Below, piece by piece: positions 48,301 to 60,354 of a stretch of 64,000 nt of DNA (position 1 is the first letter of the stretch; every line of letters begins with the position of its first letter). The position numbers were made by a program, and so were the translations under genes. The stretch spans positions 87,384,868 through 87,448,867 of the forward strand of contig NC_084797.1 of the NCBI RefSeq assembly GCF_963169125.1. Reading direction: 5' to 3'. The DNA comes from Humulus lupulus (Eukaryota; Streptophyta; Magnoliopsida; Rosales; Cannabaceae). The notes below the pieces were generated by a model, which searched no databases, had not been told where the DNA came from, and saw nothing but the letters and a program-made list of their open reading frames with translations.

Positions 48301-50484
48301 GATATTATATGTGTGATCGGCAAGAGCCGGGAACGGTGTAGATCGGGAACGGCGTGGGGCCGGAAACGACATCAGACACGTTGAGTGCAAGGCCGAGAAC
48401 GGCAAAGGGCCGGGAGCAACGTTGAGCACGAGGGGTGCGAGTTGCCAGGGCGAGTCCCTAAAAGGATACCTGGGATATCCTCACGGCGTGGTTCGCAAAC
48501 CTAGGGCTTGGTAAACGCCTGGGCAGCTAGGCCGTATGTGTTTAGCCATTGGTGGCCTGTTTATATGTTTGACTTGTATTTTCCATATGTTATCTGTTTT
48601 GGGTTTTCTTGCTGGGCTTCGGCTCACAGATGCTCTGTGGTGCAGGTAAGGGTAAAGAGAAGATCAACCAACCATGAGCACAGCTGGCGTGAGGCGGCGT
48701 GTACATGTCCGGCCAGCCTGGCTGCCACAGCTAGGGGATTTTTGGGAGATGTCTGTAAGGGAACTTAGGTTTTGTCGTCCGGTCGACTCTGATCAGTTTT
48801 GTGTTGTAAATATTTTCTAAACTTTGTTTTGGGATCCCAAGTGTAAAATTTTATGATTAGCAATGAAATCTACTTTCTCTAATGTTTTCTTTTAATTATG
48901 GCTTAGTTACACGTTTTTTATTTAAAACCTCGATTAGCGAGTTGAGGCACAATTTTAAACACACTTAGTGACGGCTCTAAGGGAGTAGGGCGTTACAGAA
49001 ATGGTTTTTGGACCTGTTGAGAAACGAAATTGGAGATAATAATAAAGGCCAGCCATGGTGTATCATGAGTGACAGACAAAAGGTTAATGTTTTCTTTCAA
49101 ATTATTTTGTGTATATTTTTTTCTATTGTAAATGCTTTTAGTAGATGCTTAATCTTACAACTAATTGGAAATATTTGTAGGGTTTAATTGAGGCTATCAC
49201 AGACATCCCAGATGCAGGGCATCATTTTTGTTGTTTTCATTTGGAAAACAACATGGTAAAAAAGTTTGGCACATCACACCTTCAAGGTCTCTTTTGGGCA
49301 GCAGGTGAGACAACCAATTTTGAGAATTTCAAGCAAATAATGGAGCGGATTAAGGAATTCAACCATGAGGCACATGTCTAGTTGAGCAATATTGACTTCA
49401 AGCATTGGACAGTGAGCAAGTTTGATCCAAATGTGAGGTAGAACATCTCACCAATAACTTTATCGAGTCATTCAATGATTGGATAGAAGACCATCGATAC
49501 AAGGTCCCAATTGAGTTGCTAGAGGGTATAAGAATGCAACAAACAACCATGATGGATGCAAGGAAAGCAACAGCAGACAGATGGGAGCACAAGCTCACTC
49601 CAAAAGTCCATGTGAAGGTGCAAGAACTCCAGAAAAGAGCACGTTTTGCATTAGTAACAAGGGTTGGAAAAGAAGAATTTCAGGTGGATTAGGACAAAAA
49701 AATGTGTATTGTTCAACTGAATGAATTCTTTTGCATTTGTGGCCAATGGCAGGTAAGAGGAATACCATGTATTCATGCAGCTACTTGTATAACCACCACC
49801 AGGGCTGACATAGCCATTTATTGCTCTTATACTTCACTACTGAAATGTGGAGGAAGACATTTGAGCATGTCATTCATCCTATCCCTGATGAATCGATGTG
49901 GCCTCAATTTGATGATGAGGAGTTATTACCACCTGTTGTAAGAAAACCACCAGGGAGACCTAAAAAGCATCATAGAAGAAGGGTTGCAGGAGAGGAGAGA
50001 CCTTTGCCACCTATGTCAGAGAAGCAACCAACTAGAATGGGTGTTTCTAACACAAAAAAGTGTAAGAATTTCCATGAATTTGGCCACAATAAGGTCATGC
50101 AAGAAACCATCACCATGCCCATCTCAACCACAAGCACAACTAACAAGAGGCAGGGGCAAAGGCAAAGGCAAGAGCACTGGTCGAGGCAAAGGAAATGCAG
50201 AACAAACACAATCATCTAATGGTCCATCTCAACCACAAGCATCGCCAACAAGAGGCAGGGGTCAAGGCAGAGGTAGGGGGAGAGGCCAAGGCAGAGGAAG
50301 GTCAACATCATTTGAGGTAAAAATATTTAGATCCTAATGTTAATTTTTTATTTTTCATATGGGGTATTCAACTACATTACATTATTGTCAGGTTCCAATG
50401 ACCCATTTTGAGCAACATACTGCTGAAGAAATGCACACCACTGCAACACCAGTTGGCCTATTCTCAACACATGATACTCAATAG
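45372..50484 (+). pseudogene. MULE transposase, broken
   Basis: Plus-strand exons of a MuDR-type transposase. N-terminal acidic and Pro-rich part 45372-46064 with a 1-nt frameshift near 45660; plant-MuDR zone 46070-46330; FGIEATNRQLWKARQKA region 46290-46739. The catalytic core has FFGLDGCHLKGPY (first D, about 46707), CIMSDRQK with an intron (49083-49180) before GLIEAI (second D), and WAAGETTNFENFKQ (E). A SWIM zinc finger follows, CICGQWQVRGIPCIHA (about 49735). The C-terminus is Arg/Gly-rich (GRGQGRGRGRGQGRG, 50240-50310). Stops at 46737, 49379 and 49439, the frameshift and the LTR insertion kill the frame. A local duplication repeats GTAGAGCTAAAGGATG at about 46062 and 46184. Confidence 0.88.
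46837..48997 (+). mobile_element. Solo Tekay-type LTR inside the MULE transposase (2161 bp)
   Basis: TGTAACGACC to GGGCGTTACA, flanked by GAAAT on both sides (46832-46836, 48998-49002). It splits the transposase codons for SSWK and WFLDLL, which rejoin in frame once the LTR and one TSD are removed. It carries five GCCGCGGC-type motifs (47735-47900), a donor-like AGGTAAGAAAAC at 48141 and short tandem repeats around GGCCGGGAACGGC (48317-48430). Confidence 0.93.
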
Positions 50485-51868
50485 ATCCACAACCAACCAC
50501 AACACATTTTGAATACAAGTTGACTACATTTTACACTATTTTTTGTTATTCTAGTTTACTAAATTCATTTTGTAAATAAAAAAATATTGGATGCAGTGTT
50601 TATTTTGTATTTTGACAAGCTACACTACTAGATTTTTGACAGACTAATATCACAATTGGTTGTGGTCCAACACATGGAAATTGCAATGAAGCAATAAATG
50701 TGATTTTGCAATTTTACAATTTTTTTTGTTCATTTTCTATATCTCTTCTTTTGTAACTGCTTATTCATTGATCATGGGGAGTTTTGGACACAATCAACTA
50801 CATATGCTGAAACACAAACAGATCCAAACCAAATTACAACTTCTTCTCATTTTAAAATTACATATGTTAAAATTACATTTAAGCTTTTCTGTAAAATACA
50901 AAACCATAATGGAGTCTATTTAGTTTACTTTGATTTGCTTTGTTGTCCTATTTTTTATTTTTTTTGTTTGGTTTATGGTTGTAGAACTCTTTATCCCTGT
51001 GTTTGATGGGATTATTCCAGCAAAAAAAAAAAAAAAAAACAAACAAAACCAAATTAATAATCTCAACTTTACAAACATAATTCTGAACTGAATTTTACAT
51101 CTTCAAGGTTATAAACTCTAGCAAAAACATAAAAAATAGACAAAATACATATAAACTCTTAAGCATAAAAATTCCAAAGGCAAATTTTTCCTCCAAGTTT
51201 TCTCCTCTGTTCTACCATCTTTGAATCCCATGGATTCTTCTTGCTCCCAATCTTCTTCTCATTTCCTTCATTCCAATAATCTTTGTTCCACCAAGCAAAA
51301 TAGTTACATTCTTTCACCCTATTTGATGCGATCAGTATACTGTATTAACACAACCTAGGGCATAGACATGAAGGGCATAAACATGAATAATGGAGAGAGA
51401 TTCAGCCCTAGAGCATGGAGAAGATTAAGAAAGAGAGATTCATCCCTAAGGCATGGAGAAGAAGAAGAAAGAAAATGAAGAAATTCACTTGTATTCAAGC
51501 TTAGCACCATGGAGAAGTGAGAGCGTTTTAGAGTTTTTTGTTTTTTGATAGAAAAAACGAATGAGACCACTTCTCATGGAGATCACAAATTAAAGTATTA
51601 TTTTTAATTAGTTTTTCCGTTTTTATTTTAGAAAATAATATTAAAACATTTGAAAATATGAAAAATAAATAAAACTATTTGATTAATTAAAATGGAGGGT
51701 AATTTGGGTATTATTGTAAAATTATTGACCAAAATTGTGTGGAAGGTACATTTTTTTACTGATTTTACAAATACAGGGTACCCGTTAGGAATTTTTTGTA
51801 TTAGAGGGTACTAAAACTATATTTCAATGAAACACAGAGTACCAAATAAGTATATTCCCTATAAAGAA

Positions 51869-52771
51869 AAGAAAATAAAGAGACTAAATGAGAATGAACT
51901 TTTATTTATACTAATAGACAGTTGTAAAGAATTAGTGAAATTCTTGTCTATTATTTAAATGAGAATGAACTTTTATTTATACTAGATTAAAACAAGCTGT
52001 TTAGTTTTATTTATAAAATTTATTAATTATATTTGTATTATTTTCATATAAATTTTAAATAAATAAACAATATTATATATAAAAATGACAATATATTAAA
52101 TGAAAAATTAAACCAAAATATTTTTTATAATTTTTTTAAATATATATAATATGATAATTTTTTTTAAACATAAATGATAATTTTTTAATAAAAATAAAAA
52201 TTATATATTATATATTACTATAATGATATTTTATAATATTTACATTTATATTGATATAAGTATTAAATATCTAGTTTTGTATTAAATATTATTATTGTAA
52301 TAATATTTTATAATATTTTAATAGTAAAAAATTAGGATTATATATTATTATTATAATAATATTTTATAACATTTAAATTTATATTAATATAATTATTAAA
52401 TATCTAGTTTTGTATTATATATAATTATTATAATAATGATATTTTATAACATTTGAATTTAAATTTAAATTTATATTAATATAATTATTACATATGTAAT
52501 TTTATATTAAATATTATTATAATAATGATATTTTATAATATTTGATTTTATATTAATATAATTGATAAATATATATTTTTAAGTTAGCTTTAAAGGTATC
52601 CTGTTAAATATTTAAATATTCTGTTAAAGTTAACAAAACAAACCGTTAAAACCAAGAATTTCTGTTATCTACTCACTTATTATATAGAAGAGACATTTAG
52701 ATATAATCTAGAAAAATAAGTAACAAACATAAATACAATCAATAATTGATGATAATATTTAACTTAATATG
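51869..52771. repeat. AT-rich region with irregular minisatellite
   Basis: Very AT-rich. Between about 52140 and 52580 a motif of the form ATATTTTATAAYATTT followed by TTATATTAATATAATTATTA recurs about five times at irregular 56-89 bp spacing, and ATCTAGTTTTGTATTA occurs twice, 133 bp apart. No coding potential. Confidence 0.6.
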
Positions 52772-52776
52772 GTCAT

Positions 52777-54029
52777 TGATTAGTGCTCAAAAATATAATT
52801 TTATTAATCTTAAAGTGTAAAATTAATTATGTTTTAATTAATATTTTCATGGATTTATTGTCATATATTTTATATTTAAAAATATTAATTTTAATTTAAT
52901 TTGTGGTTAATTTTCAGGAAATAAAATATATTTTTGACACAAAGAAAAAGAAAGGAGAAAGAAAGAATTAAAATTGAAGAGAATTATGAAGAAAATGGCA
53001 TTTTTGAAGATGAAATGGCCCAAAACTAGGCCCAAAAAGAAGCTCAGCCGCCAGCCGCCACGCTGACACGACTGACGCGCTGTCCAATCCGCACCTGCCA
53101 CGCTGACACACGTTCTGACGCCACTGCCCCCTGACGCATGCCTGCCACCTGACGCGTCTGACGCGCTTGTCCCCCACTTCACCAGCATCCACTTCCCATT
53201 TTCATCAGCTTTTTTAGTCACTTCCCCCACTATTTTGTACACGATTTTACACGTTTTTTGTCCTATTTTCTCTATAAATAGATAACCAAAGCCAGTGTAA
53301 ATTATCAGATTGTAGAGTGGGGAAAATACACTTTATTATTTTGTTTCTTTTCTTATTTCTAGTTTAATTTTGCTTGTTTTAGGTGACAAAAATGAGTGAA
53401 TTATTTTAGAAATATTGGTGAGGTTAGAGTGTAGTTTTTGTACTTCTTATTCTCAATAGTGATATTGATTCTTCTTATGCTTCATTTCCATATCTCATTA
53501 ATTATTTTGTTTCTCATCTTCTAATTTCTTTTCTAAAATTATTTAGCATCTTTTACATAAGTTCAGTCATGCTTTTCTTATGTAACTTAGATTGTTAATT
53601 TATTTTAGTATATTTGTTATATTGTATGTCTTTTACTGCATTCTGCCAGTGGTATTTTGTCGCTCTTGGATATATAATATGATATGCTATGAAATTAGGA
53701 GTTAGATTCAATTTAATCTAGATTATTTAATTTGTGCTTTTAACATATACATCTTCCAGTTGCAATTAATGGTGTAGAATTGCAACTGTGTTTTGAATTA
53801 ATATCAATATTAGAATAGGTTTTACAGCACTGCATCTCTACCTTTCCATGCCCTTTATCTGATCATTTTCTCTAATCTATAATTTTAATTTCACAAAATC
53901 CATATCTTCAATTCTACTTTATTTTTATCTTTTATTTACTAATCAAATTTTTAGTTGGGTTTGCCTCTCTGTGGATACGACATAGCCCAATTACTACTGT
54001 GACCGCTTAGGAAATATTGGGCGATATCA
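52777..54029 (+). mobile_element. Solo LTR, unassigned family (1253 bp)
   Basis: TGATTAGTGC to GCGATATCA with an exact 5-bp duplication GTCAT (52772-52776, 54030-54034). Contains TATAAATA (53273) and near its right end CTCTGTGGATACGAC, a segment seen at the ends of some long plant gypsy LTRs. A GC-rich block at 53060-53170 lies upstream of the TATA box. The family is not identified, and orientation is inferred from the TATA box. Confidence 0.82.
53273..53280 (+). promoter_or_regulatory. LTR TATA box with upstream TGACG cluster
   Basis: TATAAATA preceded at 53073, 53116, 53132, 53150 and 53159 by TGACGC and at 53064 and 53104 by TGACAC. TGACG is the core bound by plant TGA-class bZIP factors. 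Activity is not shown. Confidence 0.5.
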
Positions 54030-54034
54030 GTCAT

Positions 54035-54260
54035 TCTTCATTATTTTGATATTTGACTAAGGGATTCTCTATTATTATGGATATCTATATATATATAATA
54101 TTTATCACCCCCCTTAGATGTCCATACATTAAAATCCTTGCCTGAAAAACCAAGTAAGACAAAAACTCGGTCAAGGGAAAATGAGTGCAATGTGTATTTA
54201 CTCCTCATCATTTTGACGTTCTTGGAGATCTTTAACTCAACACATTGCGATCTTAAGTAC
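54035..54260 (-). other. Probable copia 3' non-coding remnant
   Basis: CCCCCTTAGATGTCCATA and the CCTTGCCTGAAAAACCAAG / AAGGGAAAATGAGTGCAA blocks resemble, on the opposite strand, a conserved segment near the 3' end of several plant copia elements. Short and without coding sequence; assignment from memory only. Confidence 0.35.
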
Positions 54261-54698
54261 TGTAGCGTCTTAAATTTGCTAATAAGGCTTAATGCTTTGA
54301 TTAGTGTAACGGGAGGGCAATAATTGATTTAATTATGCTAACATTTGAATTAGATGATTATGTTATTAGAAATGCATGTTTAAGCGAAATAAATATGAAT
54401 GTGGGCCCAATTTGGTTAATAGGGACATATTTGTAATTTTAGCCTGTTGAGGGCATAAATGCAATATATATGTATGTTGTGCATGATACCACAAGACTGT
54501 GGTGATATATTTGTAGTGTGCGATCCAAGACAGTCCTAGGGAGCACAATAGCAAAATAGTCACAACGATGTCGAGTACCCGGCTCGAGGTGAGCCTAGGG
54601 GTATTTTAGGAACATAGTTGGTGTTCGAGATTTATCGGGTAACGGGTAGTAACTTAGTGATTATTTGGGCATGACAGGATTAAATGGGGAATTGTAGG
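54261..54698 (+). repeat. Truncated Tekay-type LTR start
   Basis: Begins TGTAGCGTCTTAAATTTGC and follows the first about 440 bp of the Tekay LTRs, then stops where a copia-like fragment begins. Confidence 0.75.
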
Positions 54699-54932
54699 TG
54701 TTGGGAATAGTGTCTTTAAAGCAATTGTAGTTGACAAATTCTTTAAATGAAATAAATAATTGAATTATAACATATATAGACTATGTTCGATATTATATAA
54801 TAATATTAAGTGAATATTAGAAAATTCCAAAGTTTATCTATGTGGTCTTAATCTCATATTGGTATGGGAGGATCGAGATTAAGATAATAAACTTAAATAG
54901 TTCGCAGTAAAATAAAATTATGGAATCTTTAG
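54699..54932 (+). repeat. Copia-type LTR fragment
   Basis: Begins TGTTGGGAATAGTGTC, a typical copia LTR start, and runs 234 bp up to the next Tekay LTR. No matching end is seen. Confidence 0.5.
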
Positions 54933-55840
54933 TGTAATGACCCAAAATTGCTAATGGGGCTTAGCGCCTTGATTAGCGTGTCAAGAGAGCATAATTGGTT
55001 TGTATATGCGTTTAATTAATTAAATGAGTCACTATGTGGCATGCATGATTAATATGATTATGTGAGTATATTATATGCATGTTTATGTGTATTAAATATG
55101 CATGTGGGCCCTTTAGTGTTCATAAGGGCATACTTGTAATTTTGGCCCATTGCATAAATGTGATTATATGTGATAAATGGTTGAGATCACATTATTATGT
55201 GGATATATTTGCAGTATATGGCTCAAGAGGGTCCTAGTGAGCGGATTAGCGAAATAGTAACAATGGGGTTTAATACCCAGCTCAGGGGGAGCCTAGGGTA
55301 TTTTAGGAATTTAGAGAATATTTTGGGGTTTATTGAGTAATGAGAAAGTGTTTGGTAGTTAGTTAGGCATGATGGGATTAATTGGCAATTGGTAGGATGA
55401 CTCGAGGAATTAGCGGGAAACAGGGGCAAAATCATTTTGCCCCTTAAGGGAGGCTAAGTTAATACCAAGGGCAGTTTGGACCTTTTAGTTAAAGGATAAG
55501 TTCAGTATGATTTAGGAAAACAGCCAGAACCTATCCGATACTTACAGAACACTCTCTCTCTCATCATTCTCGTTTTCTCTTCCTCTCTCTAGAACTAAGG
55601 GGAACTTGGAAGCTTGAAGGAGAAAAGCCAGGAATTTGAGCTGAGTTTGGGTTCGAAAATTTGGAGAATTAAGGCTAGAAGTAGATAGAGTATAGTTGGG
55701 GGATTCAAGCCACAAATTGAGGATTATCGTTAAGACTCAAGACTGAGGATCGTGCTCGAGACCGTTCTTAATTCTCCGCTCGGGATTCGAGGTAAGAAAA
55801 CTGCACCCATGTGGTTGTGTTTGGGACTAAGGGAGTTACA
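54933..55840 (+). repeat. 5' LTR of a fourth Tekay element, internally deleted
   Basis: TGTAATGACC to GGGAGTTACA, 908 bp against about 2.3 kb for a full LTR. Sequence jumps from the GGTAAGAAAACTGCACCCA motif (55791) almost straight to the LTR end. The primer site after it is mutated (TTGGTATGAGAG). Confidence 0.75.
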
Positions 55841-56450
55841 ATTTGGTATGAGAGTGGTCTAGGTTTAAGAGTTCCTGAAGACTGGCTGAGCGTGTACACT
55901 CGCCGCTAAAGATAAGCTCAACTCACGGTTAGGTATCTAATGATATGATTATGTGGTTAATTGTTTAAATTGAACCTATATGCCTTATCTGTGTGTTAGT
56001 ATAGAGAAAGTACGATGTGTATGAGTATATTTGGTAGTAATGGAATTTGATAATTAATGCATGAGTGATATAGATTGGCATTTTGATATGTATATTGTGT
56101 GTGTGATTATTGTAATTGCTTGGACCTCCCCGTGGGATGACTCTGGATATGAATATCAGGGCTGGAGGGTTAAGTCAGTGATTACGTACTGATTCAGAAT
56201 GTATGTACTCAAGATAGTTATCGGACCTGGTATTGCTAGAATGGGGGTTGGAACCCTCCATCTGCCCTGGAATTCACAACAGATGTCTGTTGATATGCGA
56301 GTAAGGCTACTAGATCATGATGGGAATTAGATGGTTGAGATAGCAGGTTCTATCGGGGAAACTCTACCTCGTATGTCTTGACAGTAAGGGCACCAGTGTT
56401 GGTTCAACCTGAGTATTGAAAGAGATAAGAGTTATTGTATGAACGACGTT
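55841..56450 (+). other. 5' leader of the fourth Tekay element
   Basis: Matches the Tekay leader after the primer site (GTGTACACTCGCCGCTAAAG) and has no open frame of note. Interrupted at 56451 by a solo LTR; internal sequence resumes at 59568. Confidence 0.6.
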
Positions 56451-59400
56451 TGTAACGACCCAAAATCACTAATAAGGCTTAATGACCTTGATTAGTGTGC
56501 CGGGAGGGCATAATTGGTAATGTGTGATTAAATGATTAAATGCATGATTATGTGGCATGGATGATTATAAGGATATGTGATATGCATGTGGGCCCTCTTT
56601 AGCTTATAAGGGCATATTTGTAATTTTGGCCTGTTGAGGGCATAAATGTGATTATATGTGATAAATTGTTGAGATCACATTATTATGTGGATATATTTGC
56701 AGCATAGGGCTCGAGACAGTCCTAGTGAGCGGATTAGCGAAATAGTCATTGCGAGGTTTAATACCCAGCTCAGGGGGGAGCCTAGGGGTATTTTTGGGAA
56801 TTTAGAGAATGTATCGGGAATTACTAGATATAGAATAAGTGAGTGGTAATTAATTAAAATGACAAGATTAATGGGTAAATATTAGGAACATTTGAGGATT
56901 AGTGGGAACTGGGGGAAAATGACTATTTTTCCCTTAGAATAATTAAAGGATTAAGTATGATAAGAGGGGCATAATGGTCATTTGTTAGGCAGGGGATAAG
57001 CTTAGTAATCCTTAGGATATACTTAGCCGTTTGGTATGAGGAGTTCACAGTTTTCATATTACTGGGAAAGTTGAAGAGGGTAATCTGATAGTCTGGAAAC
57101 TTACATCATTGTGTTTGGTTGTGCACTGTAATCTTATCTGTGATTCCTGGGAATATCACTTTCTGTGTTTTGTTGTGCATAGGAATCTGTTAACTTTTCA
57201 TATTTTCATAAAATTAATATGATAATATATTTCATCAAAATAATTTATAAACAATTTTACTCATGAAATATTTTTTAACAGAATTAAAAATATACATCTA
57301 TTGAATACTAGAATCAAGTATAATTTTTAAAATTACAAAATACCCTTATTTTATTCTTAATAATATTTCATTTGTTATTTTAAACTAAAGTAATGATATA
57401 AAGGCTTTACAAATCAATTTCTTTGAATAAAAAAAATATTATTTATCATTTTATAGTTTGATATATGTATATTTGTTTTTATATTATAAGCTTCAAAAAT
57501 AAAATAAGTTATTAACTAAAAAATTATTGGTTTAAGGTTTTTTTAAAAAAATAATAATAATAATTTTGAAGTGTTTCACATTCCTGGGTATGTGAAAACC
57601 ACTTGTCAGATGGGTTTCACTTGAACCCAGAATCAGACAAAGTTAAAACCCCTGGAGTACAGATTCCCAGGTTAGAAAAACTCAAACCCAGTACTAAACA
57701 TGGGAAAGTGTTCAGATTCTCATTCTTGTGTCCAGATTCCTGCATACCAAACGACCCCTAAACTTAGGGAAAAATAGAGGAAACCAGAAGCTGAAGGAAA
57801 GTTGTTGAACACTCTCTCCCTCTCTTCATCTCACGATTTTACTCTCTTTCACTCTTGAAGGAGTTGAAGGTTTGATACTTGGAGAATTGAAGGAGCATAG
57901 GTTGGGAAATTAAGCTGGAAACTAAAGGGAAAACACAGGAAGAAAAGGGGCAGAAGCTTGGGCTTGAAGCTGGGATTTTGTAAGGGAATTTAGATGAGTT
58001 GAAGCTATGGAAACCAGAGGGTTTAGTTGGAATTTAAGCTCAAGGCTTGGAGGTTGTAGCTTGGGAAGATTCAACCACAATGGAGGTAAGTTTTCATCAC
58101 TGATCATGTTAAAGAATTTTGGTATTTGAGTAGAATTAGACTGGGTTTTTGGGTGATTATGGCTGATGAGTTGGGATAGTGATTCTGGTATAGTTGCAAA
58201 GGTTTTGGTGTCTAAAAATGTGTGATTTAATCTTGAATTAATAGCTAGCTTGGTGTTGAATTAGGGAGGTTTGTTAGGGAAAATTATGGGGAGAGTTGGT
58301 TGGGAGAAGCATGTGAAAAACCTAGATTTTCTGGGCTCGAAGGGGGCGCATCGCGACCCAACCCTGGGGCGCCGCAGTGCGTGTGGCCTTTTGGCCCTAT
58401 GATGCTCTCTGAGATGGGGGCACGTCGTGACCCACTAAGCCAAGTCGCGGCCCGCCTCCCCTTTGGCTTGGGTCCTTGCTCTCTGACTTGGGGGCAAGTT
58501 GTGACCCGCTTGGGGATTTTAGCCTTAGAATGGTTTCTAGAATTGGTAAGGCTCGGGGGTTCGAACCTAGGCGCTCGAGACAATTTCTACTACCCAGTTT
58601 AGTAGAAATTGAGGTCCTGGAGGCTAGTTTCTGTCTCCTAAGTATTTATTTGGATTGGAAGTTAACAATTACTCATTGGACATTGTGACTAGGTTTATCG
58701 CCAAGGCGGACTAAGGATCGTGCTCGGGACCATTCCATTATCTCCGTTCGGAATTAAAGGTAAGAAAACTACACTCTTGAGTGGTTGTAACGAGTAAGTT
58801 CCCAATACTTGAACATGTATATTGTATGGCTAAATGAATAATTTGGCATATAGAAATGAACAGCCTAACAGAGCCGAGGGCTGATAATTTGCGCACAGGA
58901 CGCGGCTCGGCCACTGTGAGCTGGGGTTAGCTAGATAAACACTGGACTTGACCTAAGAGAGCTGGAGTCAGTGGATTAAACAGAGGGTGCGGCCTAAGGG
59001 CATCGACCCTAAGCATTGCAAGTTGATTGAGATGAATTGTTGAATATAAATGTTTACTGTTGTTAGCTTGATGCTATGGCTTGTTGAATATCTAGTTAAT
59101 TGTCTTGTGAATTAACTGATTATCATCATTGATTGTGTATTATTGCTATGGTTTTCTTGTTGGGCCTTGGTTCATGGGTGCTACGTGGTGCAGGTAAAGG
59201 CAAGGGTAAGTTGGACCAACCATGAGTTGGAGAGCTCTGGGGGCGAGGTGTACATTGTCAGTTGCTCGTCCACCATGGTCGAGGGAAAGTACACGGACAT
59301 AAGCCTAAAACTTGTATTTTTCCATTAGAGTGGCCGATGATTGTGTATAACCTTTGAAAGTTTGTAAATTGTCTTTTAAACCCTGTTTTTGGGATCCCAT

Positions 59401-59567
59401 GTACCAAATATTTATTTTAATGAAAATTAACCGTTTATGATCAAAATCTTTTAACCCTAACCTGATTATAACTTTAGGATCACATTTTTATTAAAATGAC
59501 TTGATTAGCAAGTCTTGCACTATTTCAAATACATAGTGTAATGGTCTTGGTTATCCAGGGCGTTGCA
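56451..59567 (+). mobile_element. Solo Tekay-type LTR carrying a MITE-like insert
   Basis: TGTAACGACC to CAGGGCGTTGCA. Flanks ACGTT (56446-56450) and ACTTT (59568-59572) match at four of five positions, consistent with an old target duplication. Without the insert at 57027-57760 it is about 2.4 kb, near the size of the complete Tekay LTR. Contains a GC-rich module (58330-58520), GGTAAGAAAACT at 58759 and the GGTGCTACGTGGTGCAGG block at 59176. Confidence 0.75.
57027..57760. mobile_element. MITE-like non-coding DNA insertion
   Basis: About 734 bp bounded by inverted CGTTTGGTATG (57028) and CATACCAAACG (57743-57753), with no coding sequence and an AT-rich centre. It interrupts the Tekay LTR. 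The target duplication is unclear (ACTTAG lies on both sides), so the superfamily is not assigned. Confidence 0.6.
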
Positions 59568-60354
59568 ACTTTATAAGCATTATCCTCTAGTTTTCGAGGC
59601 AGGTTTGGGTTTGCTCAAGAACAGATAGATGGGTGTGATTAACTCTGTCCTTGATGATATGAGAATGGTAGGCCATGATAAAGTAGTTGCACCATACGTA
59701 TGCAGCTAGAGGATGCCCTGATGTGGTGGGGAATAGTACCCTAGACCCGGAATGTTGTCATGATGGGTTGAGAGGAATTCAAATAGTGACTTGATAAAAG
59801 AGACTACTGTGATGCAATTTGAACTACGAGGACTAATGATTTTATGAACTCGGTTCATAATGGTAAGACAATGACAAGGTATGTTAATGAATTTGGTGGG
59901 TTGGTCAATCCGCTTGGAGGTTTTGTACCAGCGGATGTAGCCCAGAAAGAATGATATATTTAAGGACTGAACTCTGGGATGGCCCAGAGCATCAGGGTCG
60001 CTCCAGTGCATGATATTTTTCATCTATGCTCGAATAGTAGGGAGAGCCTTGTTATAGGGCAGGAAGCTCAGACAATGGTATTCCCATTTGTGGGATTGGG
60101 TAGGGGTAGATGCCCAGTGACCAAAAAAGAAAGACCCTTGATAGTTCTACTACTCCTGGTTTTGACAGAAATGGTTATAGTTTACAGGATAGCCGCCAGG
60201 GCGGCGATGAGGCCTGGTGAAGTTATTTAGTATGCGCCAGATGCGGGAGACGTCATCTGGGAGGACGCAAAGTGATGACATGTTTTCTACATGGAATAGT
60301 TAAGTATGTTAGGGTGGATTTCCCGAGAGTGGAGAAAGGAAGACTGGTCCACCT
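59568..60354 (+). pseudogene. Tekay gag remnant
   Basis: Decayed gag of the fourth Tekay element: RYVNEFGGLVNPLGGFVPAD (about 59878-59940) and CARCGRRHLGG with TCFLHGIVKYVRVDFPR (60232-60325), matching the knuckle region of the related copies with Cys and His changes. Stops throughout. Cut at 60355 by a Tat LTR. Confidence 0.7.

Larger units (their letters stand above)
44077..51859 (+). mobile_element. Mutator-like transposon (MULE), 7783 bp
   Basis: Flanked by an exact 9-bp duplication TATAAAGAA (44068-44076, 51860-51868), the length typical of Mutator elements. Ends are GGGAAT inverted repeats. The arms match over more than 110 bp from ACGGGTACCC (44098 onward) against the reverse complement of about 51660-51774; the left arm lacks about 50 bp of the outer part. 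It encodes a MuDR-type transposase in several exons, now broken, and carries a solo LTR (46837-48997). Without that LTR and one GAAAT it would be about 5.6 kb. Confidence 0.93.

Noticed and set aside
52907..53242. 111-codon minus-strand open frame
   Set aside because: It is antisense through the promoter part of a solo LTR, with GC-rich repeated TGACGC words; no domain is visible.
57027..57760. Assignment of the MITE-like insert to PIF/Harbinger or hAT
   Set aside because: The inverted ends are short and imperfect, and flanks allow neither a clean 3-bp TWA nor an 8-bp duplication.
58284..58602. Pro/Arg/Gly-rich open frames on both strands
   Set aside because: They overlap the GC-rich module of a Tekay LTR, where stop codons are rare by composition.
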